Assembly (NCBI RefSeq): GCF_021497885.1
Contig: NZ_CP046523.1
Coordinates: forward strand, 62,001 to 126,000
Length of the DNA: 64,000 bases
Source of the DNA: Streptococcus oralis
GTDB lineage: Bacteria > Bacillota > Bacilli > Lactobacillales > Streptococcaceae
Direction of reading: 5' to 3'
The notes under the pieces were generated by a model that was not told where the DNA came from, made no database searches, and saw nothing but the letters and a program-made list of their open reading frames with translations. The translations under genes were made by a program, and so were the position numbers. Positions 16,856-24,372 of the stretch are shown in pieces (within the stretch, counting starts at the first letter, position 1; each line of letters starts with the position of its first letter).

Positions 16856-18169
16856 ATGACAAAAGAAGAACGAGCAGAAAAATGGTTTCAGAGTGTTCCT
16901 GAGGCAGAAGCTATTCCTATACAAACTAAAATGGAGATCTGTAGTCAGGCAGCGAAACGAATGGCGTTTATATGGCTTGGCCTACTTGGTGTGGAATGTC
17001 TGTTCCTATTCTGGGTCACTGGGGGCGAACTTTTTAATCAAGTAGCGGACTTTCTAAATCAGCTATCAGAAGGGAGTCCCACAAAAAATCGATATAAGGG
17101 TCTCGCACTTGCAGGGACTCTTATTTGTCTGCCTGTCTTGATTTTGCCTAGTGTTGTTGCCCATTTCTTTAGACAAGGTTGGATTCAAAAAGAGGCTGAA
17201 AAGGTAGTCAAAGAGATGGCTCCTGTTACAAGTGATCAGCCTTATCTAGATGGAGACGAGAGAGCAGATTTTGCGAGTATTTCCGGAAGAATCTTTGCGG
17301 ATTGGGTGCTAGATGATGGTGAGAAGGAACAAAATGGCTTTGAACTTGAGGAAGTATGGCAGCAACTGGCAGCTGTCCAAGATGGTGATAGGGATTTTCT
17401 CACTTTAATACCTCAGCAACCAGTTAAACTAAAGGGGAGTCAGTTTGTATCGGATTTTGTACAGGTTTGTCAGGATGAAGATTCGGACGGTTTTCGTTTT
17501 GAGGTTAGTGTAGCTGATGCCGAACGGATCAACGAGAATGTAATCTACGAAAAAAATGGTCTGAGCGAGAAAGAAACTCAAGACTTGCTTCGGGCATATT
17601 TGGAGAACAGAGTTACATCGGACCTAGAAGACTGGGAAATTGTACTAGATATGCGGACAGATGAGCAGAAAAATATCGCAATCTATCAGGAAATAACCCA
17701 ATTGCTAACAGATGATAGTGAGGTACGATCTCGTTTGACCTCCTGTTTTGAATCACCGAAAGCCTATTTCAAGCAGTATGCAGAGAGATATGACGAGCGG
17801 GGCATAGGCGAAGAAGTCGATGAAGCTACGATAAAATGGCTTGCTATTGCTGATGAACTACTTGCTGTGGATGCAGTCATTGAGTTAGACTGGAAGACAG
17901 ATAAGGATGAATTTCTGTACCAACTAGAGCCTCTGGCAGCTAAACAAACTCTTGATTTGGAGGAGAATTGGTTCGACGAGGGTGATGACATCCCTACTTG
18001 GTGTAAAATTTTGGACGAAAGATGGGCTGGACACGATTTCTGTCTTGCTTGTATGGATATGAATAGCGATAGTTATGTGCTATTTATCTGCAAGAGGGAT
18101 ATTCTGGGAAAATTAGTCACCTTGAGTCACACAATCAATCAGCGTTTCGGTCATGCAAAAGATATGTAA
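16856..18169 (+). CDS. Membrane-anchored protein of unknown function
   Basis: About 437 residues from the ATG at 16856, chosen over an in-frame ATG at 16814 because AGGAGG lies just upstream. Two hydrophobic segments (about 36-56 and 82-104) form an N-terminal hairpin. The rest is an acidic, probably cytoplasmic region with many DE-rich stretches. The C-terminal 110 residues (LDLEENWFDEGDDIPTWCKILDERWAGHDFCLACMDMNSDSYVLFICKRD) recall the DUF6630-type family, but I am not sure. It follows cstR by 53 nt and may be co-transcribed. No catalytic motif seen. Confidence 0.55.
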   Translation: MTKEERAEKWFQSVPEAEAIPIQTKMEICSQAAKRMAFIWLGLLGVECLFLFWVTGGELFNQVADFLNQLSEGSPTKNRYKGLALAGTLICLPVLILPSVVAHFFRQGWIQKEAEKVVKEMAPVTSDQPYLDGDERADFASISGRIFADWVLDDGEKEQNGFELEEVWQQLAAVQDGDRDFLTLIPQQPVKLKGSQFVSDFVQVCQDEDSDGFRFEVSVADAERINENVIYEKNGLSEKETQDLLRAYLENRVTSDLEDWEIVLDMRTDEQKNIAIYQEITQLLTDDSEVRSRLTSCFESPKAYFKQYAERYDERGIGEEVDEATIKWLAIADELLAVDAVIELDWKTDKDEFLYQLEPLAAKQTLDLEENWFDEGDDIPTWCKILDERWAGHDFCLACMDMNSDSYVLFICKRDILGKLVTLSHTINQRFGHAKDM

Positions 18170-18366
18170 CGCCTTGTGGTTATGCGGTGGAAAGAAAAGA
18201 AGGGCTTGCTGGCTGGAAATCATGACCATCCTAGCAGTTGGAGTCCCGTCTAAGATAACTTGTATGAAAATGAAAGAAACCTAGAGAGGCTTAGATGGGA
18301 ATTGGAAGAAAATGCATTTTGATGGTATAATTAAAGGTGGTAAGACAAGTTAAAGGAGGCCGGAAG

Positions 18367-18855
18367 ATGGAAGCATACGAAAAAGTAGTAGAAATGCTAA
18401 ATGGGCTAGATATTCCCTTTGAAATCGTGGAGCACGAGCCAGCCTTGACAACAGAGCAAGCGGATAGCTTTATCGAAGGGATCGAAGGCGTCCGTACTAA
18501 GACCATGTTTCTCACCAACAAAAAGAAAACAGCCTATTATCTCGTGATTATGGATGATAAAAAGCGTTTGGACATGGACCTCTTGAAAGACTTGGTAGGA
18601 GCCAATAGAATCCGTATGGCTTCCTCTGAGAGCTTGTTTGAAAAAATGATGTTACCAGCAGGTGTTGTCTCTCCATTTGGCTTGCTCAACAATGCAGATA
18701 AGGCTGTTCAGGTCTATTTCGACAAAGAAATTATGTCTGAAAAACGGATGAGTTTTCACCCTAATACCAATGAAAAAACGCTTTTCTTGGACACGACAGA
18801 CCTACTCAAGTTCCTAGAAGCTATTGGTTATGAGGCTCATATCATCGAGTTATAA
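18367..18855 (+). CDS. YbaK/ProX-type aminoacyl-tRNA deacylase domain protein
   Basis: A free-standing editing domain of 162 residues, of the kind that hydrolyses mischarged aminoacyl-tRNA (PrdX/ProXp subgroup; annotated as prolyl-tRNA synthetase-associated domain). Seen: FEIVEHEPALTTEQA near the start, RTKTMFLTNKKKTAYYLVIMDDKKRLD with the conserved lysines, and GVVSPFGLLNN with the glycine-rich loop of the family. Start at 18367 follows AGGAGG; an ATG at 18337 overlaps the promoter. A TG-G-TATAAT extended -10 lies at about 18320-18328. Exact tRNA substrate unknown. Confidence 0.8.
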   Translation: MEAYEKVVEMLNGLDIPFEIVEHEPALTTEQADSFIEGIEGVRTKTMFLTNKKKTAYYLVIMDDKKRLDMDLLKDLVGANRIRMASSESLFEKMMLPAGVVSPFGLLNNADKAVQVYFDKEIMSEKRMSFHPNTNEKTLFLDTTDLLKFLEAIGYEAHIIEL

Positions 18856-18860
18856 AGATG

Positions 18861-18894
18861 AAAAAACCGATTAAGAATTCTTAATCGGTTTTTT
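18861..18894. terminator. Bidirectional terminator between convergent genes
   Basis: A perfect 34-nt palindrome: A6 then CCGATTAAG, meeting its own complement and ending in T6. It serves the deacylase gene from the left and the rhodanese operon from the right. Confidence 0.9.
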
Positions 18895-18896
18895 GA

Positions 18897-19193
18897 TTAT
18901 TCTACTTGACCGGGCCAAGCATTCATACCACCTTCTACGTTGATAACGGTGAGACCTTGGGCGCTGAGAAATTGACAGGCAGAGGCAGAACGCACTCCAC
19001 CTTGACAAATGACATGGTATTCCTGGTCAGGTTTGAGTTCTTTGTAGCCTTGCTCCAAGGTGCTTAACGGAAGATTTTTTGCACCTGGCGCATGTCCTGA
19101 TTGAAACTCATGTACTTCACGTACATCGATAAGATCTAGTTTTTCATTTTGATATTTTTCATAAAAGTCAGCCATGCTGATATTAGTTACCAT
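18897..19193 (-). CDS. Single-domain rhodanese
   Basis: A 98-residue cytoplasmic sulfurtransferase. LIDVREVHEFQSGHAPGAKNLPLSTL and the active-site loop VICQGGVRSAS, with catalytic Cys, are typical; the protein carries sulfane sulfur as a cysteine persulfide. Start at 19193 chosen because AAGGAG lies 6 nt before it. It overlaps the end of the preceding CoA-disulfide-reductase gene by 11 nt. It is third in an operon whose promoter holds a CsoR/CstR-type operator. The loop CQGGVR differs from CHSGVR/CHSGLR of the other two rhodanese domains, suggesting different partners. Confidence 0.87.
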   Translation of the reverse strand: MVTNISMADFYEKYQNEKLDLIDVREVHEFQSGHAPGAKNLPLSTLEQGYKELKPDQEYHVICQGGVRSASACQFLSAQGLTVINVEGGMNAWPGQVE

Positions 19194-20838
19194 ATTCTAC
19201 TCCTTCTGGGTTAGCCATTTTGTATAGTGAATAAGCGCCGTCAAAGTTTTGGACGGTAAATCCTGCTTGTTTAAGGATACGCTCTGCGATATAGCTGCGT
19301 AAACCACTGTGGCAGCTAACGATATAGGCTTGGTTCTTGTCTAGTTCATCCAAGCGTTCTCGTAGTTCATTTAGGGGGATATGAATGGTATCGACTTTGA
19401 GTCGACCACTCTGGAATTCGCCACTTGTCCGTACATCTAGGAATTTCTTACCAGTAGCCAGTTCGTCTTCGAGCTGGTGCCATTGAATATTGTCGCTGAG
19501 ACCTTCGATAAGGTTCAAGGCTGCGTAGCCCAGCATATTGACGGGATCCTTGGCAGAGCCAAATGGTGGCGCATAGGTAAACTCTAACTCTGGTAAGTCA
19601 AAGACGGTGAGATTTCCCTTGATAGCAGTTGCTAGGATATCGATTCGTTTGTCAACACCTTTCTTCCCAACTCCTTGGGCACCATAGATTTTTCCAGTGT
19701 TTGGGTCAAAGAGGAGCTTCAAGGTCATATCAGTAGCGCCGGGATAATAACCAGCGTGGTCTTTACCGCTGACATGAAGGGCCTTGTAAGGAAGTTGATT
19801 CATGCTAAGGATACGCTCGCTGAGACCAGTCGAAGCAGCTGTCATATCAAAGGCACGAACGATTGCAGTGCCGATACTGCCCTTGTTTGTACGGCCGAGT
19901 CCTGCGATGACGTCCGCCACTTGGCGTCCCTGACGATTGGCAGGAGAAGCTAGAGAGATGAGGGCATCTTGGCCAGTAATCTCTTGCTTGACGACGATGG
20001 CATCTCCAACTGCAAAAATATCTTTTTGACTGGTTTCGTAGTTTTCGTTGACGAGAATCCCACCACGGAGTCCCAGTTCAATCCCCGCTGCCTGAGCCAG
20101 TCCATTTTCAGGTTCAACACCTACAGAAAGGATGGTGAGGTCAGAAGCAATCTTTTGACCGTTTTCGAGAACGATGGTTTTTCCTTGATCTTCAAATCGA
20201 GTCGCAGACTGAGAAGTGATAACGCGAACGCCGTTTTTGACCAATTCTGCTTGGACAAAGGCCGCCATTTCCTGATCTAATGGTGGCAAGACATGGGGTG
20301 CTTTCTCCACGATGGTGACTTGCAATCCACGTTTTGCCAGATTTTCAGCCATTTCAAGCCCGATAAAGCCTGCACCGATAACGACAGCTTCTTTTGGATG
20401 ATTGTCCAAGGCTGCCATAATCTCATTGAGGTCAGGAACATTGCGAAGCGTGTAGGCATTCTTAGCTTCTGCCAAGCCTTCAATGGTAGGGACAAATGGT
20501 TTAGCTCCTGGGGAGAGGATCAGCTTGTCGTAGCTTTCTGTGAATTCCTGTCCATCATGCCGCACCGTCACAGTGTGTTCTTCTGGCGAAATCTGGATAA
20601 CCTCGTGAAATGGCCGCACATCGAGATTAAAGCGTGCCCTGAGACTTTCAGGAGTTTGGACCAATAAACTATCACGGTTTGCAATTTCTCCTGAAACATA
20701 GTAAGGAAGTCCGCAGTTTGCAAAGGAAACAAAGGGACCTTTCTCAAAAATAATGATCTCAGCGTCTTCCATGAGGCGTCTGAGACGGGTTGCTGCTGAC
20801 ATACCGCCTGCAACTCCTCCGACAATGATAATTTTCAT
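19183..20838 (-). CDS. CoA-disulfide/CoA-persulfide reductase fused to rhodanese (CoADR-Rhod)
   Basis: A 551-residue flavoprotein. Residues 1-445: FAD- and NAD(P)H-binding disulfide reductase (IIIVGGVAGGMSAATRLRR dinucleotide motif, FANCGLPYYVSG with active Cys42, VVIGAGFIGLEMAENL, IFAVGDAI). Residues 460-551: rhodanese domain with FLDVRTSGEFQSGRL and active loop VSCHSGLRSY. Enzymes of this architecture reduce CoA persulfide or polysulfide, releasing sulfide, using NAD(P)H. It sits between two rhodanese genes that could deliver or accept sulfane sulfur. Preferred substrate (CoA disulfide versus persulfide) cannot be read from sequence. Confidence 0.88.
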   Translation of the reverse strand: MKIIIVGGVAGGMSAATRLRRLMEDAEIIIFEKGPFVSFANCGLPYYVSGEIANRDSLLVQTPESLRARFNLDVRPFHEVIQISPEEHTVTVRHDGQEFTESYDKLILSPGAKPFVPTIEGLAEAKNAYTLRNVPDLNEIMAALDNHPKEAVVIGAGFIGLEMAENLAKRGLQVTIVEKAPHVLPPLDQEMAAFVQAELVKNGVRVITSQSATRFEDQGKTIVLENGQKIASDLTILSVGVEPENGLAQAAGIELGLRGGILVNENYETSQKDIFAVGDAIVVKQEITGQDALISLASPANRQGRQVADVIAGLGRTNKGSIGTAIVRAFDMTAASTGLSERILSMNQLPYKALHVSGKDHAGYYPGATDMTLKLLFDPNTGKIYGAQGVGKKGVDKRIDILATAIKGNLTVFDLPELEFTYAPPFGSAKDPVNMLGYAALNLIEGLSDNIQWHQLEDELATGKKFLDVRTSGEFQSGRLKVDTIHIPLNELRERLDELDKNQAYIVSCHSGLRSYIAERILKQAGFTVQNFDGAYSLYKMANPEGVEYGN

Positions 20839-20858
20839 TGACTTTCTCCTTTATACTT

Positions 20859-21164
20859 CTAGATGACCTTACCTGTCCAAGCGCTCATACCGCCTCGAAC
20901 ATTGACGACATCGTAACCTTTTTTCTTTAGCTTCTTCGCAGCCAGTTTGCTTCGTACACCAGAATGACAAATGACATAAAGTGTTTCTTTTGTCGCAGGT
21001 GTGTAAGATCCGATTTCCGTTAAAGGAACATTTTTTGCATTTTTGATATGACCTCTACGGAATTCCATAGGCGTCCGAACATCTAGTAGCTGAATTGGTT
21101 CTCTGAGTTTAGCTTCTAACTCGCTGGTAGAAATACTGTCAATTTTTGTAAATAAGTGAAACAT
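20859..21164 (-). CDS. Single-domain rhodanese, first gene of the persulfide operon
   Basis: A 101-residue rhodanese from the ATG at 21164, which has a perfect GGAGGT ribosome site 4 nt upstream; a longer reading from 21176 would start inside the operator. Seen: LLDVRTPMEFRRGHIKNAKNVPLTEIG and the active-site loop VICHSGVRSKLAAKKL with catalytic Cys. It is followed 20 nt later by the CoADR-rhodanese fusion. Proposed to shuttle sulfane sulfur to the reductase. Confidence 0.87.
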   Translation of the reverse strand: MFHLFTKIDSISTSELEAKLREPIQLLDVRTPMEFRRGHIKNAKNVPLTEIGSYTPATKETLYVICHSGVRSKLAAKKLKKKGYDVVNVRGGMSAWTGKVI

Positions 21165-21176
21165 AGGCACCTCCAA

Positions 21177-21224
21177 ATATACCCTTATGGGGTATATTAA
21201 ACCATGAAGTCAATCTTTTGTCAA
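21177..21224 (-). promoter_or_regulatory. Rhodanese operon promoter with CsoR/CstR-type operator
   Basis: On the minus strand, -35 TTGACA (21219-21224) and -10 TTTAAT (21196-21201) are 17 nt apart. A perfect dyad with 8-bp arms ATATACCC and GGGTATAT and a 5-nt spacer occupies 21177-21197. It touches the -10 and covers the transcription start. C/G-tract dyads flanked by AT are the known binding sites of CsoR/CstR repressors, so occupancy would block transcription until the sensor is oxidised by persulfides. Confidence 0.8.
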
Positions 21225-21339
21225 GCAAGTTGTTTTGACTTGGGAGGGGATTTGTTTCGAGAGTCTAGAAAGCAGGCTATTCTTGACCTTTCAGAGGCTT
21301 TTTGATATGATGGGGCCAAAGTAAGTATGAGGTGATAAG

Positions 21340-21897
21340 ATGACTAGCGAATACCAGAAAATGATAGCAGGGGAGCCTTACCGTCCGTCGGATCCAGAAT
21401 TACGGGCCTTGGCTCAGACAGCACGTCAGAAGCAGGCTGATTTCAATCAGGAGCTAGATCCCTTAAAAGGTGCGGAGATTATCAAGACTTGGTTTGGTTC
21501 AACTGGGCAAAATCTCTATGTCAATCCACGCCTGGTGGTCGATTATGGGGTCAACATCCATCTAGGGGAAAATTTTTATTCTAATTGGAACTTGACCATG
21601 CTGGATGTTTGTCCGATTCGCATCGGGAACAACGCCATGCTTGGCCCCAACTGTCAGTTTTTAACCCCACTCCACCCACTGGATCCGCATGAACGCAATT
21701 CAGGGGTCGAATACGGCAAGCCCATCACCATCGGAGATAATTTCTGGGCTGGAGGTGGTGTCATTGTCCTTCCTGGGGTGACACTGGGTAATAATGTCGT
21801 CGCTGGAGCAGGGGCCGTGATTACCAAGTCCTTTGGAGACAATGTCGTCCTAGCTGGCAATCCTGCGCGTGTGATTAAGGAAATACCTGTGAAATAG
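21340..21897 (+). CDS. maa: Maltose/sugar O-acetyltransferase
   Basis: A 185-residue left-handed beta-helix acetyltransferase using acetyl-CoA. N-terminal Mac domain (KMIAGEPYRPSDPELRALAQTARQKQADFNQ) followed by hexapeptide repeats. The segment NCQFLTPLHPLDPHERNSGVEYGKPITIGDNFWAGGGVIVLPGVTLG contains the catalytic histidine and acetyl-CoA turn. GAGGTGAT precedes the start. Usual assignment is maltose or glucose acetylation, of uncertain physiological role. Confidence 0.88.
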   Translation: MTSEYQKMIAGEPYRPSDPELRALAQTARQKQADFNQELDPLKGAEIIKTWFGSTGQNLYVNPRLVVDYGVNIHLGENFYSNWNLTMLDVCPIRIGNNAMLGPNCQFLTPLHPLDPHERNSGVEYGKPITIGDNFWAGGGVIVLPGVTLGNNVVAGAGAVITKSFGDNVVLAGNPARVIKEIPVK

Positions 21898-21902
21898 AAG
21901 TG

Positions 21903-21930
21903 AAAAGGAACAGCTAGGGCTGTTCTTTTT
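21903..21930 (+). terminator. Intrinsic terminator after maa
   Basis: Stem GAACAGC / GCTGTTC with a 4-nt loop and T5 tail, beginning within 10 nt of the maa stop. Confidence 0.75.
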
Positions 21931-22189
21931 ATGAGTTTTAGTCTTATAAATTTTTCTTCTTTTTGGCTTTCTTGGTCAAGGAGACATCGCACTGGGGGAT
22001 GTTGGTTTTAAAAATCTATTAAAGGTATTTTAGCGTTCAAAAATTGTTTCTAGCAGTCCTTTCTAAAAAATTACTAGACGAAATCTAATCCAAACTGAAT
22101 TTAAGGAAACTTTCAGAAAAGTTTTAGTTTTGTTTCAGGAATCTTCTGTAGACTGTCTAGCTATATCATACGAAGGAGAGGAAAAAGGT

Positions 22190-23449
22190 ATGAAATCAAA
22201 AAAATGGACCCTACTCGTAACGAGTTTAACGGCAATGGTACTGATGGCAGCATGTTCCCAGTCAACAACTACATCCAATACCAATGCGACGACAAATAGT
22301 GCAACAACAACTGCAACAAAGACAAACCAATCATCCTATTTTACAGAGAAGGACAATGATACTTCTTATGATGAAAGCACAGCTTCTAAGATTGAGTTAT
22401 CTGGCTCATCTGCAAACGTCTCTGGAGAAGGGGTGACAGTCTCTGAATCAACAGTGACCATCACAAAATCTGGGACCTATGTAATTTCAGGTCAGTCTGA
22501 CGGAGTGCAGATCAAGGTCGAGGCAGATAAGTCGGCAGATGTTCACCTAGTCCTAAAAGGTGCGACCATGACCAATACCAATGCAGCGATATCTGCGACA
22601 TCAGCTGGCCACGTCTACTTGACTTTAGCAGAGGGGACCACCAACAGTCTCTCTGACTCAAGCTCTAACAGTGACGAAAAAGCAGACGCAGCTCTCTTTT
22701 CTAAGGTGGATTTGACCATCAACGGGAAAGGAACTCTCAATGTAGATGGCAAGAAGAACAATGGTATCAAGGCCAACGACGCCCTCCACATCACGGGTGG
22801 AACCTATAACATCACAGCAATTGGCGATGCCTTTAATGTCAATGATGAACTCAACATCACTGGTACGACCATGACTATCGATGCCAAAGAAGATGGCGTA
22901 AAGGTGGACAATGACGAGGATACTTCAGTCGGAACCATGTACCTATCCAACAACAACATCACCGTCACAGCAGGAGATGATGGCATCCACGCAGCAGGAG
23001 ATGATGGCATCCACGCATCAGGTGATTTGGTTATCGATAGTGGTACCTACACCGTCAAGAATTCGACAGAAGGACTTGAAGGTAAGTCCATCACTATCAA
23101 CGGTGGGGACATTAGCATCTATTCGACAGATGATGGAGTCAATGCAGCCAACAAAAATGCCCAACAGAGTGAAATCTTCTTCACCATGAACGGTGGGAAC
23201 CTGACAGTAGAAGTCGGTCAAGGAGATACAGACCCAATTGACTCAAACGGCAATATCACGGTCACAGGCGGAACCATTAAAATGATTGGTCAAACAGGTT
23301 TTGACTTTGATGGAACAGCGACCTACACAGGCGGGGATATCTATCTCAACGGTGAAAAACAAACGGAAATTGTCAACTCTATGCCTGGAGGCGGTGGACC
23401 AAATGGAGGCCCTCAAGGCGGAGGTCCAGCCCCTGGCGGACAAGGATAA
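22190..23449 (+). CDS. Lipoprotein with carbohydrate-binding-like (DUF4353) domain
   Basis: A 419-residue surface lipoprotein. Signal peptide MKSKKWTLLVTSLTAMVLMAACS with lipobox Cys near residue 22, then a Thr/Asn/Ser-rich linker. The body is a right-handed-helix-like repeat domain rich in turns such as SGTYVISG, TINGKGTLNVDG, ITGGTYNITAIGDAFNVND, ITVTAGDDGIHA and TVTGGTIKM. This matches the carbohydrate-binding domain often paired with CotH kinases. The end is glycine/proline-rich. Start at 22190 follows AGGAGAGG; the ATG at 22130 is upstream of the signal peptide. Stands alone between two terminators. Ligand unknown. Confidence 0.8.
   Translation: MKSKKWTLLVTSLTAMVLMAACSQSTTTSNTNATTNSATTTATKTNQSSYFTEKDNDTSYDESTASKIELSGSSANVSGEGVTVSESTVTITKSGTYVISGQSDGVQIKVEADKSADVHLVLKGATMTNTNAAISATSAGHVYLTLAEGTTNSLSDSSSNSDEKADAALFSKVDLTINGKGTLNVDGKKNNGIKANDALHITGGTYNITAIGDAFNVNDELNITGTTMTIDAKEDGVKVDNDEDTSVGTMYLSNNNITVTAGDDGIHAAGDDGIHASGDLVIDSGTYTVKNSTEGLEGKSITINGGDISIYSTDDGVNAANKNAQQSEIFFTMNGGNLTVEVGQGDTDPIDSNGNITVTGGTIKMIGQTGFDFDGTATYTGGDIYLNGEKQTEIVNSMPGGGGPNGGPQGGGPAPGGQG
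22970..23017 (+). repeat. Perfect 24-bp tandem duplication inside the lipoprotein gene
   Basis: Two identical 24-nt units (22970-22993 and 22994-23017) encode the eight residues AGDDGIHA twice, matching the beta-helix turn period. Identity at every base suggests recent duplication and possible copy-number variation. Confidence 0.85.
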
Positions 23450-23456
23450 AAAAGAA

Positions 23457-23486
23457 TCTCCTTTCTCGAAAGAGAAGGGAGAGTTT
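23457..23486 (+). terminator. Intrinsic terminator after the lipoprotein gene
   Basis: 11-bp stem (TCTCCTTTCTC / GAGAAGGGAGA, one G-T pair) with GAAA tetraloop, followed by TTTT. Confidence 0.8.
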
Positions 23487-23574
23487 TGTGTTGTTACTAG
23501 AGGAAATGTAAAGACAACTCCTTGACACTCCGTCAGCTTTTGATACAATAGTACAAAATTAGAGGAGGTGGGCT

Positions 23575-24339
23575 ATGATTCAGAAACATGCGATTCCCAT
23601 TTTGGAGTTTGATGACAATCCCCAAGCGGTCCTTATGCCAACACATGAGGGGCTAGATTTAAAGTTGCCAAAGAAGTGCATCTACGCATTTTTGGAGGAG
23701 GAGATTGACCGTTATGCTCAGGAAGTAGGGGCGGACTGTGTTGGCGAGTTCGTTTCTGCCACTAAAACTTATCCAGTGTACGTCATCAACTACAAGGGTG
23801 AGAAGATTTGTCTGGCTCAAGCGCCTGTTGGTTCTGCTCCAGCGGCCCAGTTTATGGATTGGTTGATTGGCTATGGTGTGGAGCAAATCATTTCCACTGG
23901 AACCTGTGGCGTCCTAGCCGATATAGAGGAAAATGCCTTTCTCGTCCCTGTTCGGGCTTTGCGAGATGAGGGGACCAGCTACCACTATGTAGCGCCTTCT
24001 CGTTATATGGAGATGCAGATTGAGGCTGTCTCTGCTATTGAGCAAGTCTTGGAACAAAGAGGCATTCCTTATGAGGAAGTCATGACCTGGACGACAGATG
24101 GTTTTTACCGAGAGACGGCTGAAAAGGTTGCCTATCGCAAGGAGGAAGGCTGTGCAGTTGTGGAGATGGAGTGCTCGGCTCTTGCGGCAGTAACCCAACT
24201 ACGTGGGGTTGTCTGGGGGGAATTGCTCTTTACCGCAGATTCCTTGGCGGATCTGGACAACTACGACAGTCGTGACTGGGGCTCAGAAGCTTTTGATAAG
24301 GCACTCGAACTCTGTCTTGCCATTGTGCACCACATGTGA
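23575..24339 (+). CDS. Nucleoside phosphorylase (PNP/UDP family)
   Basis: A 254-residue cytoplasmic enzyme cleaving a nucleoside with phosphate to base and ribose-1-phosphate. Seen: APVGSAPAAQFMDWLIGYGVEQIISTGTCGVL (phosphate and substrate pocket) and CAVVEMECSALAAV, where the EMEC motif binds ribose hydroxyls in the uridine phosphorylase branch. GGAGGTG precedes the ATG. Base preference (uridine or purine) cannot be settled by eye. It is 33 nt upstream of trkH. Confidence 0.82.
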   Translation: MIQKHAIPILEFDDNPQAVLMPTHEGLDLKLPKKCIYAFLEEEIDRYAQEVGADCVGEFVSATKTYPVYVINYKGEKICLAQAPVGSAPAAQFMDWLIGYGVEQIISTGTCGVLADIEENAFLVPVRALRDEGTSYHYVAPSRYMEMQIEAVSAIEQVLEQRGIPYEEVMTWTTDGFYRETAEKVAYRKEEGCAVVEMECSALAAVTQLRGVVWGELLFTADSLADLDNYDSRDWGSEAFDKALELCLAIVHHM

Positions 24340-24372
24340 GTTTTCTTACTGTTTTTATGGTAGAATGTAGCT

